Source: Chitinophagaceae bacterium (lineage in GTDB: Bacteria; Bacteroidota; Bacteroidia; Chitinophagales; Chitinophagaceae). Taken from it: a stretch of DNA of 39,108 bases. A model generated the notes under the pieces. It ran no database searches and was not told where the DNA came from. It worked only from the letters and a program-made list of their open reading frames with translations. Within the stretch, counting starts at the first letter, position 1. Every line of letters begins with the position of its first letter. This document shows positions 16,832 through 24,645 of the stretch, in pieces. The position numbers and the translations under genes were made by a program. Where the stretch lies: NCBI GenBank assembly GCA_019752295.1, contig JAIEMK010000091.1, forward strand, positions 1 through 39,108. The letters run 5' to 3'.

Positions 16832-17422
16832 ATGAATAAACAAGAATTTACCATCACCGTATACACCGAAAACCATATTGGTTTGTTGGTTCGTATCGCT
16901 ACGATGTTTTCTCGTAGAAAAATAAATATCGAAAGTTTAAATACTTCTCCTTCCGAAACAGAAGGGATACACCGCTTTACCATTGTCATCAATGAGTTTG
17001 AAGAAGTGGTAAGAAAGCTGGCTCGCCAAATCGAGAAGCAAGTAGAAGTATTAAAAGCCTATTACAATACCAACGATGAAATTATTTGGCAAGAGCTGGC
17101 ATTGTATAAAGTATCGACCGACGAAATTGCAGAAAAAGCAAAAGTAGAAAGGTTGTTGCGCGAGCATGGTGCAAGGGCGGTAGTAATTCGTAAGGACTAT
17201 ACCATTTTCGAAACCAGCGGACACAGAGAAGAGACCGACAAGCTGGTTGATGTGTTGGCGCCATACGGATTGATTGAATTTGTGAGAAGCGCCAGAGTTG
17301 CTATCATTAAAGCAAGCCATGGCTTTCACGAAAAATTAAGAGAGTTCGAAGAAGCAGAACCGGGTCAGGAACAAATTGAAAATGAATTTCTGAATAAACA
17401 AGACAGCGTATTTACCATGTAA
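16832..17422 (+). CDS. ilvN: Acetolactate synthase, small (regulatory) subunit
   Basis: The 196-residue protein starts with an ACT domain (EFTITVYTENHIGLLVRIATMFSRRKINIESLNTS) that binds valine in known small subunits. A second domain follows, containing ELALYKVST and SGHREETDKLVDVLAPYGLIEFVRSARVA. It associates with IlvB, activates it and gives feedback inhibition. The frame opens at a TTG at 16826, but the ATG at 16832 gives the family N-terminus. A short stem-loop, ACCC/GGGT (16815-16826), precedes the start. The length is in the range of two-domain IlvH-like subunits; ilvH is an equally valid name. Confidence 0.94.
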   Translation: MNKQEFTITVYTENHIGLLVRIATMFSRRKINIESLNTSPSETEGIHRFTIVINEFEEVVRKLARQIEKQVEVLKAYYNTNDEIIWQELALYKVSTDEIAEKAKVERLLREHGARAVVIRKDYTIFETSGHREETDKLVDVLAPYGLIEFVRSARVAIIKASHGFHEKLREFEEAEPGQEQIENEFLNKQDSVFTM

Positions 17423-17531
17423 CATTTAATGCTACTGTATGCAATAAAATCGAACTGGCATCATCATCTAATAAAAATATTCATCAACAAAACCAAAGTC
17501 GAACAAGATTTTGGAAAACAAAACAAAACAA

Positions 17532-19016
17532 ATGGGCAATTATTTTAACACACTATCACTAAGAGAAAAACTAAATCAATTAGGCGTTTGTGAATTCATG
17601 GACAAATCTGAATTTGCTGACGGCGTTGACAAATTAAAAGGAAAGAAAATAGTGGTTGTTGGTTGTGGCGCACAAGGTTTGAATCAGGGTTTAAACTTGC
17701 GCGATTCGGGTTTAGACGTTTCTTACACCTTACGCAAAGAAGCCATCGAGTCTAAACGTCAGTCATGGAAATCTGCTACAGAAAATAATTTTAAAGTAGG
17801 CACTTACGAAGAATTGATTCCAACAGCCGATCTGGTTATAAACCTTACTCCCGATAAACAACATACTTCTGTCATTACGGCTATCATGCCATTAATGAAG
17901 CAGGGCGCTACTTTGTCGTACTCACATGGTTTTAATATTGTGGAAGAGGGAATGCAGATTCGTAAAGATATCACCGTTATTATGGTAGCTCCAAAATGTC
18001 CGGGCTCTGAAGTACGTGCCGAATACCAGCGTGGTTTTGGTGTACCTACCCTGATTGCAGTTCACCCCGAAAACGATCCGGAAGGAAAGGGTTGGGAATT
18101 GGCAAAAGCATATTGTGCTGGAACAGGTGGCCATAGAGCGGGTGTTTTAAGATCTTCATTTGTTGCCGAAGTAAAATCTGATTTAATGGGTGAACAAACC
18201 ATTCTTTGTGGTTTGTTACAAACAGGATCTATTCTTTGCTTCGATAAAATGGTGGAGAAAGGAATTGACAAAGGTTATGCTTCGAAATTAATTCAGTATG
18301 GATGGGAAGTGGTAACTGAAGCATTAAAGCAAGGAGGTATCACAGCAATGATGGATCGTTTGTCGAATCCGGCAAAAATCAAAGCATATGAATTATCCGA
18401 AGAATTAAAAGATATTATGCGCAGCCTGTTTCAAAAACATCAGGACGATATCATGAGTGGAGAGTTCTCTAAAACCATGATGGAAGATTGGGCTAATAAC
18501 GACAAGAACTTATTGACCTGGCGCGCTGCTACAGGTGAAACTGCATTCGAGAAAACGCCTGCCGGTGATACAAAAATTGCAGAGCAGGAATTTTTCGACA
18601 ACGGTTTGTTGATGGTTGCTTTTGTTCGTGCAGGTGTTGAATTAGCTTTTGAAACAATGGTTGAATCGGGCATCAAAGAAGAATCTGCTTACTACGAATC
18701 ATTGCACGAAACACCTTTAATTGCAAATACCATTGCCCGTAAAAAATTATTCGAAATGAACCGGGTAATTTCTGATACTGCAGAATACGGATGTTATTTG
18801 TTCGATCATGCTTGTAAGCCATTGCTGGCCGATTTCATGAAGCAAGTTGAAACCAATATCATTGGTAAAAATTTCAACGCGGGTATCGATGCGGGCGTTG
18901 ATAACAAAGTGATCATAGCAGTAAATGAAGTGATCCGTTTTCATCCGGTTGAAATTGTGGGAGCTGAATTACGCAGGGCTATGACTGATATGAAAACCAT
19001 CAGCACCGTTGCTTAG
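17532..19016 (+). CDS. ilvC: Ketol-acid reductoisomerase (class II, long form)
   Basis: IlvC isomerises and reduces acetolactate and acetohydroxybutyrate with NADPH and Mg. This 494-residue protein is the long class II type, with a duplicated C-terminal knotted domain, and resembles the E. coli enzyme from its N-terminus ([17 protein letters not shown]) onward. The Rossmann motif is [19 protein letters not shown]; the following SYTLRKEAI supplies NADPH-phosphate residues. [25 protein letters not shown] and [23 protein letters not shown] hold metal ligands in the two repeats. An upstream TTG (17511) adds MENKTKQ, but the ATG at 17532 matches the family. It is the last ilv gene; a 14-bp hairpin follows. 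Confidence 0.96.
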   Translation: MGNYFNTLSLREKLNQLGVCEFMDKSEFADGVDKLKGKKIVVVGCGAQGLNQGLNLRDSGLDVSYTLRKEAIESKRQSWKSATENNFKVGTYEELIPTADLVINLTPDKQHTSVITAIMPLMKQGATLSYSHGFNIVEEGMQIRKDITVIMVAPKCPGSEVRAEYQRGFGVPTLIAVHPENDPEGKGWELAKAYCAGTGGHRAGVLRSSFVAEVKSDLMGEQTILCGLLQTGSILCFDKMVEKGIDKGYASKLIQYGWEVVTEALKQGGITAMMDRLSNPAKIKAYELSEELKDIMRSLFQKHQDDIMSGEFSKTMMEDWANNDKNLLTWRAATGETAFEKTPAGDTKIAEQEFFDNGLLMVAFVRAGVELAFETMVESGIKEESAYYESLHETPLIANTIARKKLFEMNRVISDTAEYGCYLFDHACKPLLADFMKQVETNIIGKNFNAGIDAGVDNKVIIAVNEVIRFHPVEIVGAELRRAMTDMKTISTVA

Positions 19017-19039
19017 TGTAAATAAATAAAGAATTAAGA

Positions 19040-19078
19040 TCAGGAACTGCTAAAATTAATTATCTTAGCAGTTCCTGA
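19040..19078 (+). terminator. Hairpin downstream of ilvC
   Basis: TCAGGAACTGCTAA (19040-19053) pairs perfectly with TTAGCAGTTCCTGA (19065-19078) around an 11-nt loop. The stem ends 6 nt before the threonine leader ORF. No T run follows (ATATATATG), so it may protect the 3' end of the ilv message or terminate weakly, rather than act as a classical terminator. Confidence 0.5.
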
Positions 19079-19084
19079 ATATAT

Positions 19085-19186
19085 ATGTATTTACAGCAAA
19101 ACCATATTTATACTTCTACAAAAACAGCATCATCGCTGCTGTTTTTTGCTGCTGTAACATTTACAACAACTACTACGACCCTGTAA
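19085..19186 (+). CDS. thr operon leader peptide (putative attenuator peptide)
   Basis: A 33-codon ORF ends with Val-Thr-Phe, six consecutive Thr and Leu, then TAA at 19184-19186. The six Thr codons are ACA ACA ACT ACT ACG ACC, so all four Thr codons are used, which argues for selection on the amino acid and not a repeat. Three more Thr occur at positions 10, 12 and 14. The ORF lies 105 bp before thrA, like thrL of E. coli. No consensus promoter is seen just upstream, so it may be read from the ilv transcript. Stem 19161-19167/19190-19196 overlaps the Thr codons, as expected for a stalling-sensitive structure. A clear terminator after the ORF was not found. Confidence 0.72.
   Translation: MYLQQNHIYTSTKTASSLLFFAAVTFTTTTTTL
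19120..19147 (+). terminator. Terminator-like hairpin inside the thr leader
   Basis: AAAAACAGCA (19120-19129) pairs with TGCTGTTTTT (19137-19146) around a 7-nt loop, and T residues run from 19142 to 19147. The A-tract, stem and T-tract shape is that of an intrinsic terminator. It lies within the leader ORF before the six-Thr run, and its left arm encodes Thr-Lys-Thr-Ala. Either it ends the ilv transcript or it is part of the attenuator. Confidence 0.45.
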
Positions 19187-19196
19187 GGGGTTGTAA
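19161..19196 (+). promoter_or_regulatory. Stem-loop overlapping the Thr codon run
   Basis: TTACAAC (19161-19167) pairs with GTTGTAA (19190-19196), and CCC (19179-19181) with GGG (19187-19189) inside it. The left arm is the Phe-Thr-Thr part of the leader peptide and the loop holds its stop codon. Two more GTTGT copies (19218-19222 and 19228-19232) could pair with the same ACAAC sequence, giving mutually exclusive folds. A role in attenuation is inferred. Confidence 0.4.
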
Positions 19197-19291
19197 TTTC
19201 CATATCATCCATGGGCTGTTGTTTACAGTTGTTTTCAAAAAAGAATCGATCCTTTTCAAAATCTTCCTTTGAGGAATAAGAAATAATAAAT

Positions 19292-21736
19292 ATGCAAGTT
19301 TTAAAATTCGGCGGTAGTTCTGTTGCAAATGCGCAGAATATGAATAAGGTTGTTGCAATTGTACTGGAAGCAGCAAAAAAAGACCCGGTTATTTTGGTAG
19401 TATCTGCATTGGGTGGCGTAACAGATAGCTTATTAAAAACCGGAAGTCTGGCTGAATCGGGCGATGAAGCTTATAAGATTGTTCTGAAAGAATTGGAACA
19501 AAAACACCTCGATGCGGTTAGAGAACTTCTTCCCATTCAACAACAAAGTGCTACACTCAGTCAGGTGAAACAAAAATTCAACGAGTTGGAAGCCATTAGC
19601 GACGGCGTTTTTTTATTGGGTGAATTATCCGACAGAACCAAAGACAGAATGGTGAGCTACGGAGAGCTTTTATCCTCTCTCATGATTTCTGCAAAATTAC
19701 AATCCATTCCCGCAGAAGCGCATTGGGTAGATTCCCGTTTGCTCATCAAAACAAATTCAAATCATAGCAACGCAGTTGTTGATTTTACAGTGAGTAATCA
19801 AAACATTAAAAAATATTTCGGTGAGCACCGCAGTCAGATTTATATTGCTCCCGGATTTATTTCCAGTGATGCAAATGATCAAACAACTACTTTGGGAAGA
19901 GGAGGATCGGATTATACAGGCGCTATTTATGCTGCTGCACTGGATGCATCCGTATTAGAAATATGGACCGATGTAAGTGGGATGATGACTGCCGATCCGC
20001 GGCTGGTAAATAATGCAAGACCTATCCACCGCATTTCCTATCAGGAAGCGATGGAGCTTTCTCATTTCGGTGCTAAGATCATTTATCCTCCAACCATACA
20101 ACCTGTAATGGCTCAGAATATTCCGGTTTGGATTAAGAACACATTTGCACCCAACGAATATGGTACCTTGATTGAAAACAGTTCTGCGCATACCGATAAT
20201 ATTATTCGCGGAATTTCATCGATCAACAAAATCAGTTTGTTGAGTTTGGAAGGAAGTGGGATGATTGGAATACCCGGCTTTTCAAAAAGGCTATTCGAAG
20301 CTTTGGCAAATGAAATAGTAAATGTTATTTTGATTACACAAAGTTCTTCGGAACATTCTATTTGTGTGGGCATCAACGAAGCTGATACTGTTAAAGCCAA
20401 GCGTGTTATTGATCATGCATTCAGCTATGAAATTCAAAGTGGAAAAGTGGATCCGTTAAAAGTAGAAAAGGGATTATCAATAGTAGCATTGGTGGGCGAA
20501 CAAATGAAAAGCCATCCGGGTATTAGTGGAAAAATGTTTGGTGTACTTGGAAGAAATGGTATCAATGTAAGAGCCATTGCGCAAGGATCTTCCGAAAAAA
20601 ACATTTCGGCAGTTTTATCTGCTGCCGATGTACAGAAAGCAATCAACGTTTTACACGAAGAGTTTTTTGAAACTACTTATAAACAGTTAAACCTTTTTAT
20701 TGCAGGTACCGGAAATGTAGGCAGCAAATTAATTTCACAATTATTAAAGCAATATCAATACCTGCAGGATCATCTTCGTTTGCAGATTCGTGTAATCGGA
20801 TTGGCCAATAGTAAGAAGATCATGATCAATGAAGAGGGTGTAGGTTTATCTACCTGGAAAAATCAATTACAAAATTCAGAGCAGGGAAGCATTCATGATT
20901 TTGTAGAAGCTATTAAAAAATTAAATCTACGCAATAGTGTTTTTGTAGATGTAACTGCAAATGCCGAAGTGGCATCGGTATATAGCAACTTATTGAGTAA
21001 GAGTATTTCGGTTGTAGCATGCAATAAAATCGCATGCTCCTCTTCTTATGCATCGTATCAGCATTTAAAATCTTTAGCGCGCGAATTCAATGCACTATTC
21101 TTATACGAAACTAATGTGGGTGCAGGATTACCCGTGATTGGTACTTTAAATGATTTGTTACGCAGTGGAGATCAGGTAACAAAGATTCAGGCAGTTTTAT
21201 CCGGCACATTGAATTTTGTTTTCAATCATTATGATGGAACCAGATCATTTGCACAGGTAGTAAAACAAGCACAGGATGAAGGCTATACCGAACCCGACCC
21301 AAGATTAGATTTGGGTGGAACAGATGTGATGCGTAAGATTATGATACTTGCCCGCGAAGCCGGACAGAAACTGGAAATGGAAGATATTAGTAACGAATAT
21401 TTTTTACCGGCCAGTTGTTTTGAAGGATCGGTAGCAGATTTTTATGTTGAAATGGAAAAACAAGAAGCGCATTTTAAAGCCATTTATGAAGCCGCTGCTG
21501 CAAAACAATGCAAATTGAAATTTGTAGCTTCATATAAAGATGGAAAAGCTTCTGTTGGATTACAGCATATTCCGGCTGACTCTGATTTCTATCATTTATA
21601 CGGAAAAGATAATTTGGTATTATTTTTTACAGAACGATATCCTGAACAACCCCTGGTGATTAAAGGAGCAGGGGCAGGTGCTGAAGTAACTGCATCGGGT
21701 GTGTTTGCCGATATCATACGTGTTGCCAGAGTTTAA
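19292..21736 (+). CDS. thrA: Bifunctional aspartate kinase / homoserine dehydrogenase
   Basis: The 814-residue fusion matches E. coli ThrA (820) in length and order. The aspartokinase part opens with VLKFGGSSVANAQNM and has TTLGRGGSDYTGAIYAAALDA near residue 200. Two ACT repeats follow (about 310-460), with EGSGMIGIPGFSKRLFEAL and VALVGEQMKSHPGISGKMFGVL; these bind threonine in the E. coli enzyme. The homoserine dehydrogenase part starts at LFIAGTGNVGSK near 470 and includes NVGAGLPVIGTL and EPDPRLDLGGTDVMRKIMILAREAG. It catalyses the first and third steps from aspartate to threonine; asd for the second step is elsewhere. It is first in thrABC, 10 bp before thrB. Confidence 0.97.
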   Translation: MQVLKFGGSSVANAQNMNKVVAIVLEAAKKDPVILVVSALGGVTDSLLKTGSLAESGDEAYKIVLKELEQKHLDAVRELLPIQQQSATLSQVKQKFNELEAISDGVFLLGELSDRTKDRMVSYGELLSSLMISAKLQSIPAEAHWVDSRLLIKTNSNHSNAVVDFTVSNQNIKKYFGEHRSQIYIAPGFISSDANDQTTTLGRGGSDYTGAIYAAALDASVLEIWTDVSGMMTADPRLVNNARPIHRISYQEAMELSHFGAKIIYPPTIQPVMAQNIPVWIKNTFAPNEYGTLIENSSAHTDNIIRGISSINKISLLSLEGSGMIGIPGFSKRLFEALANEIVNVILITQSSSEHSICVGINEADTVKAKRVIDHAFSYEIQSGKVDPLKVEKGLSIVALVGEQMKSHPGISGKMFGVLGRNGINVRAIAQGSSEKNISAVLSAADVQKAINVLHEEFFETTYKQLNLFIAGTGNVGSKLISQLLKQYQYLQDHLRLQIRVIGLANSKKIMINEEGVGLSTWKNQLQNSEQGSIHDFVEAIKKLNLRNSVFVDVTANAEVASVYSNLLSKSISVVACNKIACSSSYASYQHLKSLAREFNALFLYETNVGAGLPVIGTLNDLLRSGDQVTKIQAVLSGTLNFVFNHYDGTRSFAQVVKQAQDEGYTEPDPRLDLGGTDVMRKIMILAREAGQKLEMEDISNEYFLPASCFEGSVADFYVEMEKQEAHFKAIYEAAAAKQCKLKFVASYKDGKASVGLQHIPADSDFYHLYGKDNLVLFFTERYPEQPLVIKGAGAGAEVTASGVFADIIRVARV

Positions 21737-21746
21737 TACTAAAAGA

Positions 21747-22703
21747 ATGAACGAAATAAAAGATATCTATCAATCATTGGATCGAAATAAAGTGGTGAAA
21801 ATTCAAGCTCCGGCAACCGTAGCCAATATGGTTTGTGGTTTTGACGTGCTTGGCTTTGCCGTGAATGAACCATACGACGAAATGCAGATCCGCTTCTCCG
21901 ATACAGCAGGTATTACCATCATCAACGACGATGAATACAATTTACCTACCGAGCCTGAGAAGAATGTTGCAGGCGCTGCGCTATTGGCGATGATGGAGGA
22001 GATGGAAGAAAATTTTGGATTTGAAATGACCATCCGAAAAAACATCAAACCCGGTAGTGGCGTTGGTTCAAGCGCTGCAAGTGCCGCCGGAGCTGTGGTT
22101 GCGGCCAACCGTTTATTAAACGATCGTTTTGATAATGAGACCTTGGTTCGCTTTGCGATGAATGGAGAGAAGCTGGCATCGGGAGTTAAACACGCCGATA
22201 ATATTGCACCCTGCATTTACGGAGGGGTTACACTAATTCGTTCTATTTTTCCGCTCGATATTATTGCACTCAACGCCCCCACTTTATATGTAACCATTGT
22301 GCATCCACAGATTGAAGTACGTACAGCCGATGCAAGAAGCATTCTAAAACAAAAAGTATTGTTGAAAGATGCTATTAAACAATGGGGCAATATTGCCGGA
22401 TTGGTAGCAGGACTTTTAAAATCAGATTACGAATTGATCGGCCGTTCTTTGGAAGATGTGTTGATCGAGCCCGTGCGAAGCATTCTGATACCTGGCTTTG
22501 ATTTGATTAAACAAAAAAGTAAAGAGGCCGGCGCTTTGGGCGGAGGCATTTCTGGATCGGGGCCTTCGATCTTTATGTTGAGTAGAGATGAAGCTACAGC
22601 CAAAAATGTAGAAAAAGAAATGCATATTATTTACGAACAACTTGGATTAGACCACCATACTTATGTTACTACCGTTAATCATAGCGGTGTAAGATTTGTA
22701 TAA
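21747..22703 (+). CDS. thrB: Homoserine kinase
   Basis: ThrB phosphorylates homoserine with ATP. The 318-residue GHMP kinase begins near VKIQAPATVANMVCGFDVLGFAVN. It carries the ATP-binding motif KPGSGVGSSAASAAGAVVAANRLL and the C-terminal GALGGGISGSGPSIFML. The reading frame opens upstream inside thrA at 21699, but the ATG at 21747, 10 bp after the thrA stop, is the sensible start. thrC begins 16 bp after its end. The motif and operon position exclude mevalonate or galactose kinase relatives. Confidence 0.95.
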   Translation: MNEIKDIYQSLDRNKVVKIQAPATVANMVCGFDVLGFAVNEPYDEMQIRFSDTAGITIINDDEYNLPTEPEKNVAGAALLAMMEEMEENFGFEMTIRKNIKPGSGVGSSAASAAGAVVAANRLLNDRFDNETLVRFAMNGEKLASGVKHADNIAPCIYGGVTLIRSIFPLDIIALNAPTLYVTIVHPQIEVRTADARSILKQKVLLKDAIKQWGNIAGLVAGLLKSDYELIGRSLEDVLIEPVRSILIPGFDLIKQKSKEAGALGGGISGSGPSIFMLSRDEATAKNVEKEMHIIYEQLGLDHHTYVTTVNHSGVRFV

Positions 22704-22719
22704 ATTATTATTTGCACAC

Positions 22720-24021
22720 ATGAACTATTATAGTCTTAATAGAAATGCACCCTCTGTTGATTTCCGTGAAGCAACCATCAAAGGTCAGGCTCCGGATAAG
22801 GGATTGTATTTTCCGGAAAGCATTCCAACAATTGCAGCAGATCTCATCAAAAATATAAGCAATTATTCTAAAGAGGAATTAGCACTAGAAATTATGTTAC
22901 CCTATGTTGGTGACACGATTACAAAAACAGACTTGCAAAAAATAGTTTCGGAAACCATCAACTTTCCTTTCCCGCTTGTTTCGGTTAATAAAGCAATCTA
23001 TTCATTAGAATTATTCCACGGGCCAACGCTTGCGTTCAAAGACGTTGGTGCAAGATTTATGAGTAGGTGTTTGGGGTATTTTTCTACGCAGCAAAAAAAT
23101 AAAGTTACTGTATTGGTTGCCACATCAGGCGATACAGGTGGTGCAGTAGCAAATGGTTTTTTGGGAGTAGAAGGAGTAGAAGTTGTGATATTGTATCCCT
23201 CCGGAAAAGTAAGTCCGGTACAGGAATTACAATTAACCACTTGTGGGCAAAATATTAAAGCCCTTGAAGTAAGGGGTAGTTTCGATGACTGTCAGTCCAT
23301 GGTGAAAGATGCATTTATGGATGCAGACCTAAACCGTCATTTAACACTAACGTCGGCAAATAGTATCAATGTAGCAAGGTGGTTGCCGCAACAATTATAT
23401 TATTTCTTTGCCTATCAACAATGGTTAGGCATTAGCGATCAGCCACCTGTAATTTGTGTGCCGAGTGGTAATTTTGGAAATATCTGTGCCGGTTTATTGG
23501 CCCATATTAGTGGCTTGCCCGTTGATCATTTTATAGCAGCCTGCAATATCAACGATGCTGTTCCGGAATATTTAAGAACAGGAAAATATCAATCTAAAAC
23601 GGCTGTTCCAACTATTTCAAATGCGATGGATGTAGGTAGTCCGAGTAATTTTGTAAGGATTATGGAATTATTCAAAGAGTCGTATAAAAGCATTTCAGAA
23701 AAAATATCGGGCTATACCGTTAGCGATGAAACTACAAAACAAACGATTGCTGAAGTGTATCAAAAATACAATTATGTTTTAGATCCACATGGAGCAGTTG
23801 CTTATTATGCATTAGCGGATTATCTGAAATCGCACCCCGAAAAAAGGGGAATGATTTTAGAAACAGCACACCCTGTTAAATTTCCTGAAACAGTAGAAGA
23901 AGCCATTGGAAGGCCCGTAGAAATACCTGAATCGGTTAAGCCTTTATTTGAGTTAGAAAAAAAATCAATTCTAATAGATCCCGCTTTTAGTGATTTAAAG
24001 GATTGGTTAATGTCGCAGTAA
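22720..24021 (+). CDS. thrC: Threonine synthase
   Basis: ThrC converts phosphohomoserine to threonine with PLP. The 433-residue protein has the N-terminal YYSLNRNAPSVDFREATIKG of the E. coli/yeast-type enzyme. The PLP lysine is in ELFHGPTLAFKDVGARFM (Lys107), and VLVATSGDTGGAVANGF and CVPSGNFGNICAG bind the cofactor phosphate. The C-terminal ETAHPVKFPETVEEAIGRPVEIP is typical. A TTG at 22696 inside thrB is a less likely start. The gene ends the thrABC operon; a hairpin at 24015-24049 overlaps its stop codon. Confidence 0.96.
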   Translation: MNYYSLNRNAPSVDFREATIKGQAPDKGLYFPESIPTIAADLIKNISNYSKEELALEIMLPYVGDTITKTDLQKIVSETINFPFPLVSVNKAIYSLELFHGPTLAFKDVGARFMSRCLGYFSTQQKNKVTVLVATSGDTGGAVANGFLGVEGVEVVILYPSGKVSPVQELQLTTCGQNIKALEVRGSFDDCQSMVKDAFMDADLNRHLTLTSANSINVARWLPQQLYYFFAYQQWLGISDQPPVICVPSGNFGNICAGLLAHISGLPVDHFIAACNINDAVPEYLRTGKYQSKTAVPTISNAMDVGSPSNFVRIMELFKESYKSISEKISGYTVSDETTKQTIAEVYQKYNYVLDPHGAVAYYALADYLKSHPEKRGMILETAHPVKFPETVEEAIGRPVEIPESVKPLFELEKKSILIDPAFSDLKDWLMSQ

Positions 24022-24049
24022 AATCGATTGTATTAAAATATTTTACTGC
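24015..24049 (+). terminator. Hairpin at the end of thrC
   Basis: GCAGTAAAAT (24015-24024) pairs perfectly with ATTTTACTGC (24040-24049) around a 15-nt loop, starting just before the thrC stop codon. Only CTTATTC follows, so the terminator function is plausible but weak. Confidence 0.45.
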
Positions 24050-24097
24050 CTTATTCATTCAAACTTTTGATTAGTTAGCTACTTTTACTATCTCAGC

Positions 24098-24517
24098 ATG
24101 AATAAAATAACTACAATGGGTACTACTGAACAGAAAGAATTGAAAATATTATATCACACAGAAGCATCAAGATATATTGCCAATGCAAAAGAAACTTTAA
24201 AAAAAGCTGGTAAAGTTGGAAAATACTATAAAGATGAGAAATATGTAAAAACTGCTTGTGGAACAGCTTATAATGCAGTTTTAAAAGCGCTGGACGGATA
24301 CCTTATTTTAAAAGAGATTCCCAAACAAAAAGGAAGGAAAAGCATTGACTATTATCAAAGCAATATTGCAAAACTTGACAAAAAATTACTAACCGAATTA
24401 CATAGCGCTTATAATGTGCTTCATCTGTCTGGTTACTACGATGGAGAGCTAAACATTTCTGTTATTCAAGCGGGGTTAGAAACCGCTCAAGACATTATCA
24501 AAAGAATTGAACCATAA
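24098..24517 (+). CDS. DUF5618-like small protein (HEPN-type helical)
   Basis: The 139-residue protein is short, basic and helical. It contains EASRYIANAKETLKKAG, YYKDEKYVKTACGTAYNAVLKALDGYL, KGRKSIDYYQ and LHSAYNVLHLSGYYDGELNISV. This pattern agrees with my recollection of the DUF5618 family of Bacteroidota, whose fold resembles HEPN helical bundles. The RX4-6H catalytic motif of HEPN RNases is not obvious, so ribonuclease activity is not claimed. An alternative start is the ATG at 24116. It lies between thrC and a penicillin acylase gene with no evident functional link. No nucleotidyltransferase (MNT) partner is adjacent, so a HEPN/MNT toxin-antitoxin pair is not supported. Confidence 0.65.
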   Translation: MNKITTMGTTEQKELKILYHTEASRYIANAKETLKKAGKVGKYYKDEKYVKTACGTAYNAVLKALDGYLILKEIPKQKGRKSIDYYQSNIAKLDKKLLTELHSAYNVLHLSGYYDGELNISVIQAGLETAQDIIKRIEP

Positions 24518-24645
24518 ATAAGTTGTTAGTTGTTGGGTTCTACTATCGTTTAAATGATTGCATTTATAATCTTAAAAAAGGCATTCTTTGTAGGGGGTTA
24601 TGCAGGTAATTACTAACTTCCTGAATTATTCACTAAGCTGCCATT

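Noticed and set aside
24098..24517. HEPN/MNT toxin-antitoxin pair
   Set aside because: No nucleotidyltransferase gene is adjacent and no HEPN catalytic motif is seen.
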